Shown: in pieces, positions 1 to 9,300 of the stretch
Numbering within the stretch: position 1 is the first letter of the stretch
Layout: each line of letters begins with the position of its first letter
Source of the DNA: Flavobacteriaceae bacterium MAR_2010_188
Lineage (GTDB): Bacteria; Bacteroidota; Bacteroidia; Flavobacteriales; Flavobacteriaceae
Reading direction: 5' to 3'
Length of the DNA stretch: 64,000 bases
Assembly: GCA_900104375.1 (NCBI GenBank)
Contig: LT629302.1
Coordinates: forward strand, 1,488,001-1,552,000
The notes under the pieces: model-generated
What the model was told of the DNA's origin: nothing
Seen by the model: the letters and a program-made list of their open reading frames with translations, nothing else
The model's database searches: none
Made by a program: the position numbers and the translations under genes

Positions 1-42
1 AAATTTAAGAACATCGTAAAATCGCATAGGTTTAGATAAAAG

Positions 43-78
43 AAAAAGCCTTCCCTTTAATTTGGAAGGCTTTTTTTA
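43..78. terminator. Bidirectional intrinsic terminator
   Basis: A 12-bp perfect stem (left arm 43-54, right arm 64-75) with a 9-base loop. It is flanked by A-rich sequence on the left and a T-run on the right, so it can terminate on both strands. It lies just downstream of the ytxJ stop on the - strand and would also end any + strand gene entering from outside the window. The first 42 bases hold nothing else I can recognise. Confidence 0.85.
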
Positions 79-82
79 TTTT

Positions 83-472
83 TTAAACCAACTCTTCTAA
101 TTTTATATCATTGATGCCACCATGTGAATCGTGAGCAACAACTTCTCCATTCTTAACCACAATTAGCTGAGGTGACTCATGTCTAACGTCGAACATTTTA
201 CTAATTTCTGCACTGATATCCCTTTTATTCAACAAGTCGAGGTAATACAAATCTGCCTCTTCTTTGTCAAATTTATAATTAGCAACGAATTGATTCATCA
301 CCATTCTCGAAATTCCACAACGTGTGGAATGCTTAAAGATAATTTGTGGTCTTTCGGCTGAAGATTCCTTAATAGAATCTAGTTGAAGGTTTGAATTTAA
401 ATCTATCCAAGGCAAGTCAGTTCTAGACTTTTTCTCATTAGAACTTCCAAAAACATTATTAAATAATCCCAT
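83..472 (-). CDS. ytxJ: YtxJ-like bacillithiol-system monothiol protein
   Basis: A 129-residue cytosolic protein of the YtxJ family (DUF2847), a thioredoxin-like fold linked to bacillithiol redox chemistry. The visible signature is KHSTRCGISRMV near residues 47-58, with the single redox Cys in TRCGIS, and a later SPQLIVVKNGEVV strand typical of the fold's cis-Pro segment. Length matches the family. The ATG start follows no obvious ribosome-binding site, which is normal in this phylum. It is divergent from clpB across a 186-base intergenic region with several inverted repeats. Family membership is read from the motif. A role as a bacilliredoxin-like disulfide reductase is known for relatives and only inferred here. 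Confidence 0.85.
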   Translation of the reverse strand: MGLFNNVFGSSNEKKSRTDLPWIDLNSNLQLDSIKESSAERPQIIFKHSTRCGISRMVMNQFVANYKFDKEEADLYYLDLLNKRDISAEISKMFDVRHESPQLIVVKNGEVVAHDSHGGINDIKLEELV

Positions 473-550
473 TTCTTTTTTGTTTAAAGTCAGTTTTCAA
501 TTTATAAAACTGCTATTGATACTAAGTCGTGATTCATTTACATACTTACA

Positions 551-614
551 TCTGACGTAAAGTCAGAATACCACTGGCTTTACAAGACATTTTGTCTTCT
601 AAAATTTAGTGGTA
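551..614 (+). promoter_or_regulatory. Nested inverted repeats upstream of clpB
   Basis: Three inverted repeats sit in the ytxJ-clpB divergent intergenic region. TCTGAC (551-556) pairs with GTCAGA (562-567). AAGAC (584-588) pairs with GTCTT (594-598). TACCAC (569-574) pairs with GTGGTA (609-614) and encloses the second. None resembles the CIRCE heat-shock operator. They could be an operator or a folded leader of clpB; no regulator can be named. A loose promoter-like string, TA then CGC then TTTGC, lies at about 629-638. Confidence 0.4.
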
Positions 615-658
615 AGATTGTTGAAATATACGCTTTGCACTGTAAATCCAATAATCCA

Positions 659-3265
659 ATGAATCTAAATAATTATACAATAAAATCACAAGAGGCCATT
701 CAGCTTGCGCAACAGATTGCTCAAGGTTATGGTCAGCAGCAAATAGAGAATGAGCATATCTTCAAGGCAATTTTTGAAGTTGATGAAAACGTATTGCCTT
801 TTATCCTTAAGAAATTAAACATTAATGTATCGTTAATTCAACAAGCTTTAGACAAGCAAATTGAAAGTTTTCCGAAGGTTGAAGGTGGTGACATAATGAT
901 TTCTAGGGAAGCAGGTAAAACCTTAAACGAAGCGGCGATTATTGCTAAGGACATGAAGGACGACTATGTTTCTATCGAGCATTTAATTCTTGCAATCTTC
1001 AAATCAAAAAGTAAGATTGCCCAGATGATCAAAGATCAGGGTGTTTCAGAAAAAGATTTAAAATCGGCAATTAATGAACTGCGTGGCGGTCAAAATGTTT
1101 CATCCCAAAGTCAAGAAGACACATATAATAGCCTAAATAAATACGCCAAAAACTTAAATCAGTTGGCCAAGGATGGCAAACTAGATCCTGTTATTGGTAG
1201 GGATGAAGAAATTAGAAGAATTCTACAGATTTTATCGAGAAGAACAAAGAATAATCCAATCCTTGTCGGTGAGCCAGGTACCGGAAAGACTGCTATTGCA
1301 GAGGGACTTGCACATAGAATCGTAGATGGTGATATCCCAGAAAATCTAAAAGAAAAACAAATTTTCGCCCTCGATATGGGTGCGTTGATTGCTGGTGCTA
1401 AGTATAAAGGTGAATTTGAAGAACGTCTTAAGGCGGTCATTAAAGAGGTTACTGAAAGTGAAGGAGACATCGTTCTATTTATTGATGAAATCCACACACT
1501 TGTTGGCGCTGGTGGCGGTCAAGGCGCAATGGATGCGGCTAATATTTTAAAACCTGCACTTGCAAGGGGCGAGCTTAGAGCGATTGGTGCAACCACTTTG
1601 GACGAATATCAAAAGTATTTCGAAAAGGACAAGGCTTTAGAAAGACGTTTCCAAAAAGTAATCGTTGATGAGCCAGATACCGAAAGCGCTATCTCTATTC
1701 TTCGGGGAATTAAGGAAAAATATGAAAATCACCATAAGGTCCGAATCAAAGATGAAGCGATTATCGCCGCGGTCGAACTTTCGGAGCGCTACATAACCAA
1801 TCGTTTTTTACCTGATAAAGCTATTGATCTTATGGACGAAGCGGCTTCAAAACTAAGGATGGAAATCAATTCTAAACCTGAAGAGTTAGACGTTTTGGAC
1901 AGAAAGATTATGCAGCTCGAGATTGAAATTGAAGCGATTAAACGTGAAAAAGACGAATCTAAGTTGAAGAATCTACGTTCTGACTTAGCGAATTTCAAAG
2001 AAGATCGAAATGAGCTTAATGCGAAATGGCAGAGTGAAAAAGAAGTGGTTGATGATATTCAATCCACCAAAATTGAAATAGAAAACTTTAAGATTGAAGC
2101 AGAAAAAGCCGAACGTGACGGAGATTATGGTAAAGTGGCAGAGATACGTTATGGAAAAATAAAAGAGGCACAAGAAAGGCTAGAAAAACTGCAAAAAGAA
2201 CTTCAAAATCAATCTGGCACTTCGTTGATCAAAGAAGAGGTGACTTATGAAGATATCGCAGAAGTTGTGGCAAAATGGACCGGAATTCCGGTTACAAAAA
2301 TGCTACAGAGCGATCGAGTAAAATTACTGAATCTAGAAGACGAGTTGCATAAACGAGTGGTCGGACAAGAAGAAGCTATTGGAGCTGTTAGTGATGCCGT
2401 GAGAAGGAGTCGTTCTGGCTTGCAGAATCCACAAAAACCAATTGGCTCATTTTTATTCTTGGGGACAACTGGGGTTGGGAAGACCGAATTGGCAAAAGCC
2501 TTGGCAGAATATCTCTTTGATGATGAAAACGCTATGACCAGAATCGATATGAGTGAGTATTCTGAGAGACATGCGGTGAGTAGATTGGTTGGAGCGCCTC
2601 CGGGATATGTGGGATATGATGAAGGTGGACAATTGACGGAAGCTGTAAGAAGAAAACCGTATTCCGTTGTGTTGTTAGATGAAATTGAAAAAGCACATCC
2701 CGATACCTTCAATATTCTTTTACAAGTTTTAGATGAAGGTAGACTAACCGATAATAAAGGTCGGGTTGCGGATTTTAAAAATACAATCATCATTATGACT
2801 TCTAATATGGGAAGCCAAATAATCCAAGAGCGGTTTGAAGCTACCAAGGATATTGACTCAGCAATTGAAGCAGCCAAAGTAGATGTACTTGGTTTGTTGA
2901 AACAAAGTGTTAGGCCTGAGTTCCTGAACAGGATCGATGAAATAATCATGTTTACTCCATTATCTAAATCGGACATCCATAAAATCGTGGGTCTTCAATT
3001 AGATCATTTAAAGAACATGCTAGACAAACAAGGAATCACCTTCGACTCTACTGAAGAAGCTGTAAATTATTTGGCTAACAAGGGATTTAATCCAGAGTAT
3101 GGTGCAAGACCGGTGAAGAGAGTTATCCAAAAAGAAGTGCTTAATAGTTTAAGTAAAGAAATCCTCTCCGGAAAAGTTAAAACAGACAGCATCATTTTGC
3201 TGGATTCATTCGATGATGAATTAGTATTTAGAAACCAAGACAAATTGGTTACTGAAGAACTCTAA
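659..3265 (+). CDS. clpB: ATP-dependent disaggregase ClpB
   Basis: Hsp100 disaggregase that rescues aggregated proteins together with DnaK. From ATG at 659 the product is 868 residues, the usual ClpB length; the frame opens at a TTG at 635, but the conserved start [13 protein letters not shown] favours 659. Domains in order: Clp N-terminal repeats (about 1-145), first AAA+ module with Walker A GEPGTGKT (204-211) and Walker B LFIDE, a long coiled-coil middle domain (about 400-520) that separates ClpB from ClpA, second AAA+ module with Walker A GTTGVGKT near residue 600 and Walker B VLLDE, then the C-terminal D2 domain. Monocistronic: it ends in a series of hairpins with a terminator. Regulation is probably stress-linked, and upstream inverted repeats are candidate sites. 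Confidence 0.97.
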   Translation: MNLNNYTIKSQEAIQLAQQIAQGYGQQQIENEHIFKAIFEVDENVLPFILKKLNINVSLIQQALDKQIESFPKVEGGDIMISREAGKTLNEAAIIAKDMKDDYVSIEHLILAIFKSKSKIAQMIKDQGVSEKDLKSAINELRGGQNVSSQSQEDTYNSLNKYAKNLNQLAKDGKLDPVIGRDEEIRRILQILSRRTKNNPILVGEPGTGKTAIAEGLAHRIVDGDIPENLKEKQIFALDMGALIAGAKYKGEFEERLKAVIKEVTESEGDIVLFIDEIHTLVGAGGGQGAMDAANILKPALARGELRAIGATTLDEYQKYFEKDKALERRFQKVIVDEPDTESAISILRGIKEKYENHHKVRIKDEAIIAAVELSERYITNRFLPDKAIDLMDEAASKLRMEINSKPEELDVLDRKIMQLEIEIEAIKREKDESKLKNLRSDLANFKEDRNELNAKWQSEKEVVDDIQSTKIEIENFKIEAEKAERDGDYGKVAEIRYGKIKEAQERLEKLQKELQNQSGTSLIKEEVTYEDIAEVVAKWTGIPVTKMLQSDRVKLLNLEDELHKRVVGQEEAIGAVSDAVRRSRSGLQNPQKPIGSFLFLGTTGVGKTELAKALAEYLFDDENAMTRIDMSEYSERHAVSRLVGAPPGYVGYDEGGQLTEAVRRKPYSVVLLDEIEKAHPDTFNILLQVLDEGRLTDNKGRVADFKNTIIIMTSNMGSQIIQERFEATKDIDSAIEAAKVDVLGLLKQSVRPEFLNRIDEIIMFTPLSKSDIHKIVGLQLDHLKNMLDKQGITFDSTEEAVNYLANKGFNPEYGARPVKRVIQKEVLNSLSKEILSGKVKTDSIILLDSFDDELVFRNQDKLVTEEL

Positions 3266-3378
3266 GAGTTTTAAGATACTCTTAGTTTCGATTAAACTCG
3301 AAGAATTTGAGTTTAAGGAATAAATAATTTATGAGAAGCAACGTAAATCTTTAATAAAGAGTACGTTGCTTTTTTTTG
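3262..3378 (+). terminator. Three successive hairpins ending in an intrinsic terminator after clpB
   Basis: Hairpin 1 has arms 3262-3269 and 3278-3285 (8 bp, overlapping the stop codon). Hairpin 2 has arms 3292-3299 and 3309-3316 (8 bp). Hairpin 3 has arms 3336-3345 and 3362-3371 (10 bp) and runs into a T-tract, so it is the terminator proper. The first two may protect the mRNA 3' end or add to termination. From 3379 to 3544 I see no gene and no clear regulatory site. Confidence 0.75.
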
Positions 3379-3544
3379 TTTATTTATTAATATGTATTTC
3401 GTCGAAAATATATGCTGTTAATAGGATTTTTACAGCATTATGTCTTAGTTTTATCCTCAGCAAGCCCCAACACTGCTAACCGACTTTACCAATTAATAAT
3501 CTGAAGATTTAGTCACATCTTCATCTAATTTCATAGACTTATTT

Positions 3545-4231
3545 ATGGATATCAATAGCTATATTGACCACACTTTACTTTTGCCTACTGCCACAGAAAG
3601 CGATATCATTAAATTATGTATCGAAGCGAAAGAATATAAATTTCATTCAGTTTGTATAAATAGTTCTTACGTCACCATCGCATCACAATTATTAATGGAC
3701 AGCGATGTAAAAATAAGCGCTGCCGTAGGTTTTCCACTTGGTGCCAACACTACCGACTCAAAAATATATGAGGCTAGGGAAGCCATAAGAAATGGTGCCG
3801 ACGAGATTGATATGGTTATAAATATTGGTCTTTTAAAAAGCAGAAATAATATCGCAGTTCTAAAAGATTTGGCGGACGTAAAGATTGCCATTGGATCTGC
3901 GCCTCTCAAAACCGCAATTGAAATCAGTGAACTTTCTAAAAACGAAATCATTCGAGCCTGTGAAATTTGCCTAGACGCTCGGGTAGACTATATAAAAACT
4001 TCGACAGGTTTTTCCAAAAGCGGTGCAACCTTGACCGCGGTTAAGATTATGAAGAAAACCATAAGGGAAGCGGCACAGATAAAAGCTTCTGGAGGCATCA
4101 GGGAATACGATATTGCACTGCGATATCTAGATTTTGGAGTTACGCGAATCGGCACTACTACTGCCGTTTCTATGCTTCAGATGCAACAACAAGCTAAAAC
4201 TGAAAACCTTAATAACAGAATTGCGGTTTAG
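3545..4231 (+). CDS. deoC: Deoxyribose-phosphate aldolase
   Basis: Class I aldolase that cleaves 2-deoxyribose 5-phosphate to glyceraldehyde 3-phosphate and acetaldehyde in deoxynucleoside catabolism. The 228 residues form a TIM barrel. The opening IDHTLL motif, catalytic Asp in EIDMVINIG (D89), Schiff-base Lys in DYIKTSTGF (K151) and the proton-relay Lys in KASGGIR (K180) are all present. The central strand around residues 108-128 (KIAIGSAPLKTAIEIS) is somewhat divergent from the usual KVIIET pattern, but no catalytic residue is affected. No other deo genes are adjacent. It stands alone between the clpB terminator and a lipoprotein gene on the same strand. Confidence 0.95.
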   Translation: MDINSYIDHTLLLPTATESDIIKLCIEAKEYKFHSVCINSSYVTIASQLLMDSDVKISAAVGFPLGANTTDSKIYEAREAIRNGADEIDMVINIGLLKSRNNIAVLKDLADVKIAIGSAPLKTAIEISELSKNEIIRACEICLDARVDYIKTSTGFSKSGATLTAVKIMKKTIREAAQIKASGGIREYDIALRYLDFGVTRIGTTTAVSMLQMQQQAKTENLNNRIAV

Positions 4232-4309
4232 GCTCAGTCTTCAAATAGTGCCTAACTTTATTTAGTCAATAAAATATTCTAGTTTTCTGAGTCTGTATAA
4301 ATTTTCATT

Positions 4310-4317
4310 TATTTTTG
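4310..4317 (+). promoter_or_regulatory. Promoter -7 element (TATTTTTG)
   Basis: Exact TAnnTTTG match placed immediately before the first ATG of the downstream frame (4319). A transcript would begin near 4324, so that ATG would be untranscribed and the next one at 4340 becomes the better start. No clear -33 TTG was found at standard spacing. Confidence 0.4.
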
Positions 4318-4339
4318 AATGATTAAATCTTCAGAAATT

Positions 4340-4873
4340 ATGGTAAAAATGACTTGTTTATTTATTTGCCTTTCGTTGAACTTGAGCAGTTGTGACGAAA
4401 AGAAATCAAAAGATACTAAGACCGTGGTCAGCGATAATTCTGAAGTCACCACTTACTATCTGATTAGGCATGCCGAAAAGGATCGCACCGATCCTAGTAA
4501 TGACAACCCACATTTAAATGAACAAGGTAAAGAACGTGCTATAAAATGGTTGCAAGTCTTAGCCGATGTCGACTTTGATGCGGTTTATTCTACAGATTTT
4601 AATCGCACCAGGGAAACTGCGCAACCTCTAGCCTCAAAGAATAATCTACAAACGATTATTTACGATGCCAACAATTCTTATAATGAGGATTTTAAAATGG
4701 AGACTCAAGGTAAAACTGTCCTAATAGTTGGTCATAGCAATACAACGCCGGCTTTTGTGAATGCCATTTTAGGTGAAAATAAATATCCAGATTTAGATGA
4801 CAACAACAACGCCGCATTGTTTAAAGTCACGGTTAAGGATGGCAAAGCAACTAGCCAACTAACGCAATATTAA
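4340..4873 (+). CDS. Histidine phosphatase superfamily lipoprotein
   Basis: Phosphoglycerate-mutase-like (SixA-like) phosphatase fold carried on a lipoprotein. From ATG 4340 the product is 177 residues with a signal peptide and lipobox LSSC (Cys18), so it should be envelope-anchored. The catalytic RHAEK motif (R43, H44), a second Arg in FNRTRETA (R89) and the second His in GHSNT (H132) make a complete active site. Substrate is unknown. The start at 4340 is preferred over 4319 because the promoter-like element abuts 4319 and because the signal peptide then has normal length. It converges with the next gene, and the two stop codons overlap by four bases. Confidence 0.85.
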   Translation: MVKMTCLFICLSLNLSSCDEKKSKDTKTVVSDNSEVTTYYLIRHAEKDRTDPSNDNPHLNEQGKERAIKWLQVLADVDFDAVYSTDFNRTRETAQPLASKNNLQTIIYDANNSYNEDFKMETQGKTVLIVGHSNTTPAFVNAILGENKYPDLDDNNNAALFKVTVKDGKATSQLTQY

Positions 4874-5616
4874 TACACGTGAATATCTTCTAGCTCTATC
4901 TTAGAAAGGAACTCCAGATTATTTTTATCGAATTCCTTATCTAGATTGCGAAGACTTATGGTATCGCTCTTGGGTTTGTAATTATTATAGTCCACAAACC
5001 TAATTCCTTTAACTAAACGTGGATTATAAGCTTCCCTAAAGCGAAGACCTCCGCCGTTTACACTGAATTGATAAGCAACATATTCCAACAATTTCGATTC
5101 TTGATTGAACCAATAAATAAAAATATCTTCAAAATCGGTACCCCCTCCATCTCTATCGAAAGTAATCTTGATTTTCTCATAATCTTTTCCTCCTATTTTA
5201 ACTTCACCCAAAAACTCTGAATTTACCGCAGAATCGTTCAAACCATAAGGCAATACAGAAAAATAGTGGACCGAGTTTACAGATTCGCTGTACTTTTCTG
5301 CCATAGAATCGGCAATATTAACTTCAGCATTTTCAATATAGCGCTTAAAATCAGAATTGTTAAGTACATCGCGCACATCTCCTAAAACTGTATCTTGGAA
5401 TCGTCTTTCTAATTGAAATTTTCCTGACTTTCTTTCAGCTTTATAAAATTTATCCCTGAATTTAAATTGAATGATAGAGCTATCAATTTTATTCGCGCCC
5501 GAGGCTATAAAGGCATCGTTGATAATACCTTGTGCTTTACCAATATCTTCGGTTTTGTTTGCACAAGAATTTAATATGAAGACTAAAATCAATAATCTAG
5601 AAAATCGTAACAGCAT
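4870..5616 (-). CDS. DUF6503-like lipoprotein
   Basis: A 248-residue secreted lipoprotein. MLLRFSRLLILVFILNSC gives a signal peptide with the acylated Cys at 18. The frame opens further upstream at 5673, but that leader has no signal character and a TAGATTTG promoter element falls inside it, so ATG 5616 is chosen. The body is beta-rich, with WFNQESKLLEYVAYQF and GIRFVDYNNY strands that remind me of the DUF6503 family of Bacteroidota; function is unknown. I recall relatives sometimes mislabelled as deoxyribose-phosphate aldolase, but this protein has none of the aldolase motifs. Family assignment is tentative; lipoprotein status is well supported. Confidence 0.7.
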   Translation of the reverse strand: MLLRFSRLLILVFILNSCANKTEDIGKAQGIINDAFIASGANKIDSSIIQFKFRDKFYKAERKSGKFQLERRFQDTVLGDVRDVLNNSDFKRYIENAEVNIADSMAEKYSESVNSVHYFSVLPYGLNDSAVNSEFLGEVKIGGKDYEKIKITFDRDGGGTDFEDIFIYWFNQESKLLEYVAYQFSVNGGGLRFREAYNPRLVKGIRFVDYNNYKPKSDTISLRNLDKEFDKNNLEFLSKIELEDIHVY

Positions 5617-5631
5617 TTTATTTATTTTGAA

Positions 5632-5639
5632 CAAATCTA
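5632..5639 (-). promoter_or_regulatory. Promoter -7 element for the DUF6503-like gene
   Basis: On the - strand this reads TAGATTTG, an exact TAnnTTTG. A TTTTG string lies 24 bases further upstream (about 5664-5667), slightly beyond the usual 17-23 spacing. The transcript would carry a leader of about 8 bases before the ATG at 5616. Confidence 0.55.
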
Positions 5640-5741
5640 ATAATTTGAATGTGGTACCTAAAACAAAAAGCATTCTCTTTTAGATGAAGATTTTTAAAAA
5701 TTAAAAGACTTTGAAAATTTAAGCATTTCCTATTAAAATTT

Positions 5742-5749
5742 TAACTTTG
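5742..5749 (+). promoter_or_regulatory. Promoter -7 element of smpB, probable leaderless transcript
   Basis: TAACTTTG followed by C, six bases before the ATG at 5756. In this promoter class transcription begins about 5-8 bases after the element, which puts the first nucleotide at or next to the start codon. No good -33 match at standard spacing. Confidence 0.55.
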
Positions 5750-5755
5750 CCGCCC

Positions 5756-6211
5756 ATGCAACAGCAAATTAGAATAAAGAACAAGAAGGCTAAATTTCAA
5801 TATGAACTATTGGATAAATACACCGCTGGTATTGTTTTGACCGGAACGGAGATAAAATCCATCAGAAGTTCTAAGGCATCTATCGCCGAAAGCTTTTGCG
5901 AATTCAACGACCGAGGCGAATTATTTGTCATTAATATGACCATTGAAGAATATCTTTATGGCACTTATTACAATCACAAACCTAAAGCTGAACGTAAACT
6001 GCTGCTCAACAAAAAAGAGCTAAAGAAACTTGAGAAGGAGCTTAATGTAAAAGGTCTTACGATTATCCCTACTTTATTATTCATAAATGATAAAGGTTTC
6101 GCGAAACTTGAGATTGCCTTGGCAAAAGGTAAAAAACTTTACGACAAGCGCGATACTATTAAAGACCGCGAATCTAAAAGACGTTTGGATAGAATTAACA
6201 AGAGTTTTTGA
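5756..6211 (+). CDS. smpB: SsrA-binding protein SmpB
   Basis: Binds tmRNA and brings it to stalled ribosomes for trans-translation in the cytosol. The 151 residues show the SmpB core (KFQYELLDKYTAGIVLTGTEIKSIR near the N-terminus, EEYLYGTYYNHKPKAERKLLLNK in the middle) and the basic tail GKKLYDKRDTIKDRESKRR that enters the decoding centre. An in-frame TTG at 5747 lies inside the promoter element and is rejected; ATG 5756 matches family length. The tmRNA gene itself is not in the window. Single-gene transcription unit judging from its own promoter. Confidence 0.96.
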   Translation: MQQQIRIKNKKAKFQYELLDKYTAGIVLTGTEIKSIRSSKASIAESFCEFNDRGELFVINMTIEEYLYGTYYNHKPKAERKLLLNKKELKKLEKELNVKGLTIIPTLLFINDKGFAKLEIALAKGKKLYDKRDTIKDRESKRRLDRINKSF

Positions 6212-6319
6212 GAAATTTAAGAAGCCGGCGTAATTACTTACTCTAGTTATTCCCTATGCTTGACTTTATCGATTGAATCTCAGAATTTTTCATCTAAGTT
6301 TCAACTCTAGAATTCTTTT

Positions 6320-8800
6320 ATGAATAAATTTTTACTACCACTTTTTTTCCTCCTTTTTACCGTTACTGCCTTCGCACAAATTAGTGGAAAAGTTACCGAC
6401 GTTAATGGTAATCCACTGGGGTACGTAAACATTTTTATTGAAAACACTTTTACAGGCACCACCAGCAATGACGATGGAGACTATGAACTGAATGTTACTT
6501 CAGCCGATACTTATACGATTGTCTTTCAGTTTTTAGGCTTTAAAACGATAAAAAAAACGGTAGAGATTGAAACCTTTCCATATACTTTAAATACAATTTT
6601 AGAAGAGGAGCAGATAAGTCTTTCTGAAGTTGTTATTAATTCTAATGAAAATCCTGCCAATAAAATAATGCGGGCTGCGATAGCTAATAGAAAATCTAAC
6701 CTTGAAAAAATCAAATCCTATAAAGCCGATTTCTACTCACGCGGATTGATTAGAATTAAAGATGCGCCAGAAAAAATCCTTGGTCAGGAAGTTGGAGACC
6801 TTGGCGGCGGATTAGATTCTACCCGAAGCGGAATCATTTATCTTTCTGAAACGATTTCAAAATTAGAATTTCTTCAACCAGATAATTTAAAAGAACGCAT
6901 CATCGCTAGTAAAGTAAGCGGTAACGATAATGGTTTCAGCTTTAATGCGGCGCTAGATGTGGATTACAACCTTTACAACAACACTGTAGAATTGGGGAAT
7001 GAAATTGTTTCACCGATTGCCGATTTCGCATTTAATTATTATGAGTATAAGTTAGACGGAGCTTTCTTTGATGACCGCGGTAATCTTATCAATAAGATAA
7101 AGGTTATCCCAAAACGAGAGAACGACCGCATCTTTTCAGGTTATATCTATATTGTAGAGGACCAATGGGATATTTACGCACTAGAATTAGAAATTACTGG
7201 GCAGCAAGCGCAAATACCCGCGGCAGATATTATTACTCTTAGCCAGAACTTTTCATATTCAAAAGCAAACGATATTTGGGCATTAATTTCCCAACGCATT
7301 GATTTTGAATATGGCATCTTTGGAATAACCGGTAACGGTACATTTACCGCAGTTTATAATAATTACCTCTTCAACCCTATTATCGAAACCAAGGATTTTG
7401 GTCGTGAAGTCCTATCTTTTGAAAATGAGGCCAACAAAAAAGATTCATTGTATTGGGCCAAGATTAGACCTGTGCCACTCACCTCGGAAGAGATTTCGGA
7501 TTATGTAAAGAAAGATAGCATTCAGATTTTACGAGAATCAAAACCATATTTAGATTCAATAGACCAGGTCGCGAATAAGTTTAATCTATTCGATATTGTT
7601 TCTGGATATAGTTTTCAGAATTCCTATAAAGACTATCGCTTTGGTATCGGTTCACCAATTGGAAAGGTGAAATTTAATACTGTACAAGGTTTTAATTCTG
7701 ACATCGATCTTTTCTTTAGAAAAAACTACGATGAATTTAGAAGATACTTAAATGTAAGTTTAAATCTTAATTATGGCTATTCCGAAGATAGATGGAGACC
7801 TACGGCAGCAATATTTTACAAATTCAATAATATTCAACGGAATACTTTAGGGCTAAGTGGCGGTGTTGTCGCGACTCAATTTAATGGTGGACTTACTTCC
7901 TTGCCCAAACTCAATTCCCTTTATTCACTTATCGCCGAGAGGAATTATCTAAAAATATACGAGAACGCGTTCGCCCAATTAAGTTATTCCCAAGAATTAT
8001 TTAACGGTTTAAGGGCTTCTACAACTTTTTCGTATCAGAAAAGAAAGCCGCTTTTCAACAATACTGACCAAGTTTGGTTTAACAACGACGACCGTGATTA
8101 CAGCAGTAATAATCCATTAGATGCAAACGCTTATGGAATTGCCCCTTTGGAAGAACATCATATACTAAAGTTGAGTTTAAACGCAAGTATAACGTTTGGT
8201 CAAAAATATATGAGCTATCCTGATAGCAAATTCAACATTCTAAATGACAAGTACCCAACTTTAAATATAGGTTATGAAAAAGGCTTCGGCTCAGATATTT
8301 CTGACTATAACTACGACCAATTTAAGGCAAGATTAAGCCAGGATATAAATCTGGGAAATAAAGGAGATTTTAAGTATAATTTGAAGGCCGGCACATTTCT
8401 AAATTCAGATAAGATTGCATTTATTGACTATCAACATTTTAATGGTAACCAAACAAATATTGGTACCTCTGCCAATTATTTAGATGTTTTTAATAATCTT
8501 CCTTACTACTCCATGAGCACCAACAAATCTTATTTTGAAGCCCATATAGAGCATGATTTTAGCGGTTATATTTTAGGAAAAGTTCCGTTGCTCAATAAAT
8601 TAAATTACAACCTGATTATCGGCGCTCATGCCCTTTCTACCCAAAATCATACACCATACCAGGAACTTTCAGTTGGGATAGATAATATCGGGTTTGGCAA
8701 ATTAAGATTCTTAAGACTCGATTATGTTAGAAGCTACCAAAATGGATATGAAGGTGATGCTCTGATATTTGGGCTAAAGATTTTCAACTTTATAGATTAA
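6320..8800 (+). CDS. DUF5686 outer-membrane protein with carboxypeptidase-like regulatory domain
   Basis: An 826-residue envelope protein. Residues 1-19 are a signal peptide ending AFAQ. Residues 20-105 form a carboxypeptidase-D regulatory-like beta-sandwich (ISGKVTDVNGNPLGYVNIFIENTFTGTTSNDDG). The rest matches the DUF5686 pattern: a long central region followed by many alternating aromatic strands that look like an outer-membrane beta-barrel, ending in a strand and FNFID. There is no plug domain, so it is not a TonB-dependent receptor. Function is unknown; such proteins are widespread in Flavobacteriia and are presumed to sit in the outer membrane. Neighbours give no strong functional link. 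Confidence 0.85.
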   Translation: MNKFLLPLFFLLFTVTAFAQISGKVTDVNGNPLGYVNIFIENTFTGTTSNDDGDYELNVTSADTYTIVFQFLGFKTIKKTVEIETFPYTLNTILEEEQISLSEVVINSNENPANKIMRAAIANRKSNLEKIKSYKADFYSRGLIRIKDAPEKILGQEVGDLGGGLDSTRSGIIYLSETISKLEFLQPDNLKERIIASKVSGNDNGFSFNAALDVDYNLYNNTVELGNEIVSPIADFAFNYYEYKLDGAFFDDRGNLINKIKVIPKRENDRIFSGYIYIVEDQWDIYALELEITGQQAQIPAADIITLSQNFSYSKANDIWALISQRIDFEYGIFGITGNGTFTAVYNNYLFNPIIETKDFGREVLSFENEANKKDSLYWAKIRPVPLTSEEISDYVKKDSIQILRESKPYLDSIDQVANKFNLFDIVSGYSFQNSYKDYRFGIGSPIGKVKFNTVQGFNSDIDLFFRKNYDEFRRYLNVSLNLNYGYSEDRWRPTAAIFYKFNNIQRNTLGLSGGVVATQFNGGLTSLPKLNSLYSLIAERNYLKIYENAFAQLSYSQELFNGLRASTTFSYQKRKPLFNNTDQVWFNNDDRDYSSNNPLDANAYGIAPLEEHHILKLSLNASITFGQKYMSYPDSKFNILNDKYPTLNIGYEKGFGSDISDYNYDQFKARLSQDINLGNKGDFKYNLKAGTFLNSDKIAFIDYQHFNGNQTNIGTSANYLDVFNNLPYYSMSTNKSYFEAHIEHDFSGYILGKVPLLNKLNYNLIIGAHALSTQNHTPYQELSVGIDNIGFGKLRFLRLDYVRSYQNGYEGDALIFGLKIFNFID

Positions 8801-8886
8801 AAACTTTGGGATTTAGGTTAACTTTGGTGAGAGTCGTCACTTCCCCATTTCCTGCCAATTACCCTACTGGTCAATGAGATAAAAAA

Positions 8887-9300
8887 ATGACTTCACATTT
8901 ATCACTAAGCGATAAAGAATTTGTAAGACAATTTAAAGACTGTTCTTTAAATCCTGCATTATTTAACCATGAAGCGCACTTAAGGTTGTCCTATATTCAA
9001 ATTAATAAATATGGTTTAGAGATTGCCATCTTAAATTTGAAGATGCACTTAAAGAAATATGTTCGCTGTTTTGGAGCTGAAGAAAAATATAACGAAACAT
9101 TAACCGAGGCTGCTACTCGTTCGGTCTATCATTTTATCATGAAATCGAAGTCAGAAATTTTTATAGATTTTATCAGAGAATACCCTAGGCTAAAAACGGA
9201 TTTTAAATCTCTAATGGATTCCCATTACAGTGATGAAATTTACAATATGGAGGAAGCTAAACGAGTCTTTATAGAACCAGATTTATTAGCGTTTGACTGA
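8887..9300 (+). CDS. Conserved protein of unknown function
   Basis: A 137-residue cytosolic, mostly helical protein with no signal peptide or membrane segment. It has a distinctive FNHEAHLRLSYIQI motif near residues 27-40 and KYNETLTEAATRSVYHF near 78-94; the paired histidines with Glu could suggest a metal site, but this is only a guess. I recognise the motif pattern as recurring in bacterial proteins of unknown function and cannot name a family. It starts 87 bases after the DUF5686 gene and is convergent with the peptidase gene, stop codons abutting at 9300/9301. Confidence 0.75.
   Translation: MTSHLSLSDKEFVRQFKDCSLNPALFNHEAHLRLSYIQINKYGLEIAILNLKMHLKKYVRCFGAEEKYNETLTEAATRSVYHFIMKSKSEIFIDFIREYPRLKTDFKSLMDSHYSDEIYNMEEAKRVFIEPDLLAFD

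Noticed and set aside
2245-2976. 243-codon open frame antisense to clpB
   Set aside because: It lies wholly within conserved clpB sequence and its translation is Ser/Leu-rich without any domain; it is a codon-bias shadow.
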